Assembly (NCBI GenBank): GCA_015661045.1
Contig: JACVQG010000052.1
Location: 1 to 7,660 of the forward strand
DNA length: 7,660 bases
Reading direction: 5' to 3'
DNA from: Dehalococcoidia bacterium
GTDB taxonomy: Bacteria > Chloroflexota > Dehalococcoidia > JACVQG01
The notes under the pieces are model-generated. The model was not told the DNA's origin, did not search any database, and was given only the letters and a program-made list of their open reading frames with translations. A program made the translations under genes and the position numbers. This document shows, one piece after another, positions 5,609 to 7,660 of this stretch. The stretch's first letter is position 1; the number at the start of each line of letters is the position of its first letter.

Positions 5609-6807
5609 AAACGGTAATACTGGCGGCAGGCGAGGGAGTCAGGCTAAGACCTTTAACCGAGACCATGCCCAAGGTCATGTTACCTCTGGCCAACCGGCCT
5701 ATCCTGGAGCACATTTTGACTGAGGCTGCTCAGGCGGGGTTAAAGGAATTTATATTCATTGTAGGCTATCAGTCTCAAACAATCGAGCAATATTTCAGGG
5801 ATGGCGCCAATTGGGGCGTTCATATCGAATATGTCAGTCAACGTAAACAACTGGGTACAGCCCACGCTCTAAGAACATTAACGCAACTGGGAAATGAACC
5901 TTTTGTGGTTATTAACGGGGACTCTCCGGTGAAAACCCTGGATATTAAATGTATAGCAGCCAGTGAACACATCGCAATGGGCGTAATCGAACACCCCAAT
6001 CCGAAACACCTGGGAGTTGTGGAGACGGAGGGCGATAGAGTAGTAAGAATCCATGAAAAAAAGGAGAATCCCCCTTCTAATTTAGCCAATGCCGGCCTTT
6101 ATCTTTTTACGCCAGATATATTTCCTGCCTTATTCAGGACTGAAAAGTCACCCCGTGGCGAGTATGAACTTACGGATTCTTTGCAATTGCTAATTGATGA
6201 AGGTATCATAGTAAAGTTCGTCACCATAGGATACTGGCAGGATTTAAGTTATCCATGGGATTTATTGGAAGCGAACAGTTCCCTTATGGCTAGTTTAAAA
6301 CCTCAGAATCAAGGGGTTATCGAACAGGGAGTTACAATTAAAGGTGTGGTATCCGTAGGTAAAGGGACTACGGTTAGGGCGGGAACTTATATCGTTGGCC
6401 CGGTGATAATCGGAGACAATTGCGAGATAGGTCCCAATTGTTATATACGCCCCAGCACAGCAATCGCAGATAACTGCCATATCGGTCATGCTGTAGAGGT
6501 AAAGAACTCCATCATAATGCAGGGGAGTAAAATCCCCCACTTGAACTATGTTGGCGATAGTGTCATCGGGCAGGACTGTAATTTAGGAGCCGGTACGATT
6601 ATTGCCAATCTAAGACTGGATAAAGGGCCGGTTCATGTGCTTGGTAAAGATACTCAACGGGTAAAATTTGGAGCTATTATCGGAGACCACGTTCAGACCG
6701 GGATTAATGCTTCGATAAATGTCGGTAGTTTAGTGGGTAGCGGTACCTTTATCGGCCCCGGTGCAACTGTTAGCGGTATTATTGATAAAAACTCAAAAGT
6801 ATTCTAA
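5605..6807 (+). CDS. glmU: Bifunctional sugar-1-phosphate nucleotidyltransferase / acetyltransferase, archaeal-type GlmU-like
   Basis: A 400-residue two-domain enzyme. The N-terminal nucleotidyltransferase has GEGVRLRPLT (9-18), K23 of the MPKVMLP motif, LGTAHA (83-88) and NGD (104-106). The C-terminal part from about residue 245 is a left-handed beta-helix of hexapeptide repeats. It keeps GlmU-like acetyltransferase positions: K300 in VEVK, H312 and Y315 in PHLNY, and N326 in NLGAG. The expected reactions are acetylation of GlcN-1-P and UTP-dependent formation of UDP-GlcNAc. Length and the ANLRLD segment resemble the archaeal bifunctional enzyme (Sulfolobus type) more than E. coli GlmU. ATG 5605 is chosen over an in-frame ATG at 5569 because it has GGAGG (5596-5600), an ATGA overlap with the mutase stop, and a start right at the MKTVILAAG strand. 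Confidence 0.87.
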   Translation: MKTVILAAGEGVRLRPLTETMPKVMLPLANRPILEHILTEAAQAGLKEFIFIVGYQSQTIEQYFRDGANWGVHIEYVSQRKQLGTAHALRTLTQLGNEPFVVINGDSPVKTLDIKCIAASEHIAMGVIEHPNPKHLGVVETEGDRVVRIHEKKENPPSNLANAGLYLFTPDIFPALFRTEKSPRGEYELTDSLQLLIDEGIIVKFVTIGYWQDLSYPWDLLEANSSLMASLKPQNQGVIEQGVTIKGVVSVGKGTTVRAGTYIVGPVIIGDNCEIGPNCYIRPSTAIADNCHIGHAVEVKNSIIMQGSKIPHLNYVGDSVIGQDCNLGAGTIIANLRLDKGPVHVLGKDTQRVKFGAIIGDHVQTGINASINVGSLVGSGTFIGPGATVSGIIDKNSKVF

Positions 6808-6814
6808 TTGTTTT

Positions 6815-6820
6815 GGGGAG
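6815..6820 (+). promoter_or_regulatory. Ribosome binding site that fixes a GTG start
   Basis: GGGGAG lies six bases before GTG 6827. A nearby ATG (6823-6825) is in another frame and stops after three codons (ATG AGT GAG TAA), so the GTG is the only sensible start for the downstream enzyme. Confidence 0.6.
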
Positions 6821-6826
6821 ATATGA

Positions 6827-7660
6827 GTGAGTAATAACCTCCGGCGGGTAAAACAGGCAGTAGTGCTGGCCGCGGGTGAGGGACAGCGGCTCAAGCCATT
6901 TACAGCATCAAAGTCGAAGGTGATGATCCCAATCGCCAATAAACCTATTCTCCAATACGTAATAGAAGCTCTGGCCATGAACGGGATCACTGAGGTGCTC
7001 CTTGTCGTTGGATATGAGCGAGAGCACGTCCAGGACTACTTCGGCTCTGGTGAACAATTCGGTGTACATATCAATTACATCATACAAAAACAGCAGATTG
7101 GGACGGGCCATGCACTAAAGCAAGCGAAAGGGGCAGTTGACGAAAACTTTTTGGTTCTGGCCGGAGACAATATTATTGAGCCGAGTACCATAAGCTCTTT
7201 TGTGCTGGTTCAACCTAATTCAGTTCTGGTCAAACAACAGGAGAATGTATCAAAATATGGCGTAGCTACCATGCAGGGAGGGGTCGTTACGAATTTAGTG
7301 GAGAAGCCTTCGGAACCACTTAGCAATTTAGTAAACATCGGCATCTATATGCTGAACCGAAAAATATTCCAGTATTTAGAGCAAGAGGTCGATCTTCCTC
7401 AAGCCTTGAACCAGATGATTTCAGAAGGAGAGATTCTCACGACTCAGGAAACACAGGGAGTATGGCTTGACGTAGTCTATCCCTGGGATATTTTAACCCT
7501 GAATCAGCAAGCATTGGGCAGGGTTGTATCTAAAATTGGCGGTGTTGTTGAGAGCGGTGTAAATATACGGGGTATAGTACACGTAGGCAAGGATACGATA
7601 ATCCGCTCCGGGAGCTATATTATTGGCCCTGTAGTCATTGGCGATAACTGCCAGATCGGG
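6827..7660 (+). CDS. Second nucleotidyltransferase/hexapeptide enzyme, paralogue of the preceding gene (3' end outside window)
   Basis: An open frame of 278 codons with no stop before the window edge. The nucleotidyltransferase domain shows GEGQRLKPFT (17-26), K31 in SKVMIP, IGTGHAL and AGDN, with VEKPSEP further on. A left-handed beta-helix begins near residue 240 and is cut at GDNCQIG. It closely resembles the upstream enzyme: about 25 of 39 residues are identical in the first helix coils and 19 of 29 around the nucleotide-binding loop. The usual proline before the catalytic-region lysine is serine (SK in place of PK). The missing C-terminus would show whether it keeps acetyltransferase residues. 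It could be a second GlmU-like enzyme or a uridylyl/thymidylyltransferase for another sugar-1-phosphate. It starts 19 bp after the preceding stop, clearly in the same operon. Confidence 0.88.
   Translation, partial: MSNNLRRVKQAVVLAAGEGQRLKPFTASKSKVMIPIANKPILQYVIEALAMNGITEVLLVVGYEREHVQDYFGSGEQFGVHINYIIQKQQIGTGHALKQAKGAVDENFLVLAGDNIIEPSTISSFVLVQPNSVLVKQQENVSKYGVATMQGGVVTNLVEKPSEPLSNLVNIGIYMLNRKIFQYLEQEVDLPQALNQMISEGEILTTQETQGVWLDVVYPWDILTLNQQALGRVVSKIGGVVESGVNIRGIVHVGKDTIIRSGSYIIGPVVIGDNCQIG

Noticed and set aside
6823..6834. ATG at 6823 as the start of the second nucleotidyltransferase gene
   Set aside because: It is out of frame and meets TAA after three codons; GTG 6827 is in frame with the domain.

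Overview
The window looks like chromosomal DNA from an anaerobic, metabolically flexible bacterium. My best guess is an uncultured Chloroflexota of the Dehalococcoidia type. Three things point that way: a dispersed palindromic repeat with CGTCATTGCGAG ends (156-252), small redox proteins, and an archaeal-style phosphohexomutase plus two fused nucleotidyltransferase/hexapeptide enzymes in place of typical bacterial GlmM/GlmU. This placement is inference and is not proven by the sequence. Every gene I can support is on the + strand, and strong AGGAGG-type ribosome binding sites precede several of them.

Left part (1-2330). The window opens in the last 50 codons of an unrecognised gene, and a palindromic MITE-like repeat begins two bases after its stop. 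A plausible sigma-70 promoter with an operator-like dyad at its start point then drives a small 2[4Fe-4S] ferredoxin (399-623). After a 224-bp spacer comes a likely three-gene operon: a DUF2249 protein (848-1099), a multi-spanning YwiC-like membrane protein (1130-1909) and a 63-residue protein with two CxxC pairs (1982-2173). A long GC-rich hairpin (2278-2316) lies downstream. None of these three has a settled biochemical function, so this is the best candidate here for an undescribed system; relatives elsewhere suggest a role in nitrogen-oxide or oxygen-linked redox metabolism.

Middle (2417-4098). A MidA/NDUFAF7-family SAM-dependent methyltransferase overlaps by 16 bp a rubrerythrin/ferritin-like di-iron protein, so the two are probably translationally coupled.

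Right part (4271-7660). A near-consensus promoter (4173-4200) precedes a phosphoglucosamine/phosphomannomutase (glmM-like). Its stop overlaps the start of a 400-residue sugar-1-phosphate nucleotidyltransferase fused to a left-handed beta-helix acyltransferase (glmU-like). Nineteen bases later comes a second, paralogous enzyme of the same design, cut by the window edge. Together they can convert GlcN-6-P to GlcN-1-P and then UDP-GlcNAc, with the second copy perhaps serving another nucleotide sugar. No rRNA, tRNA, CRISPR array, transposase or integrase was seen.
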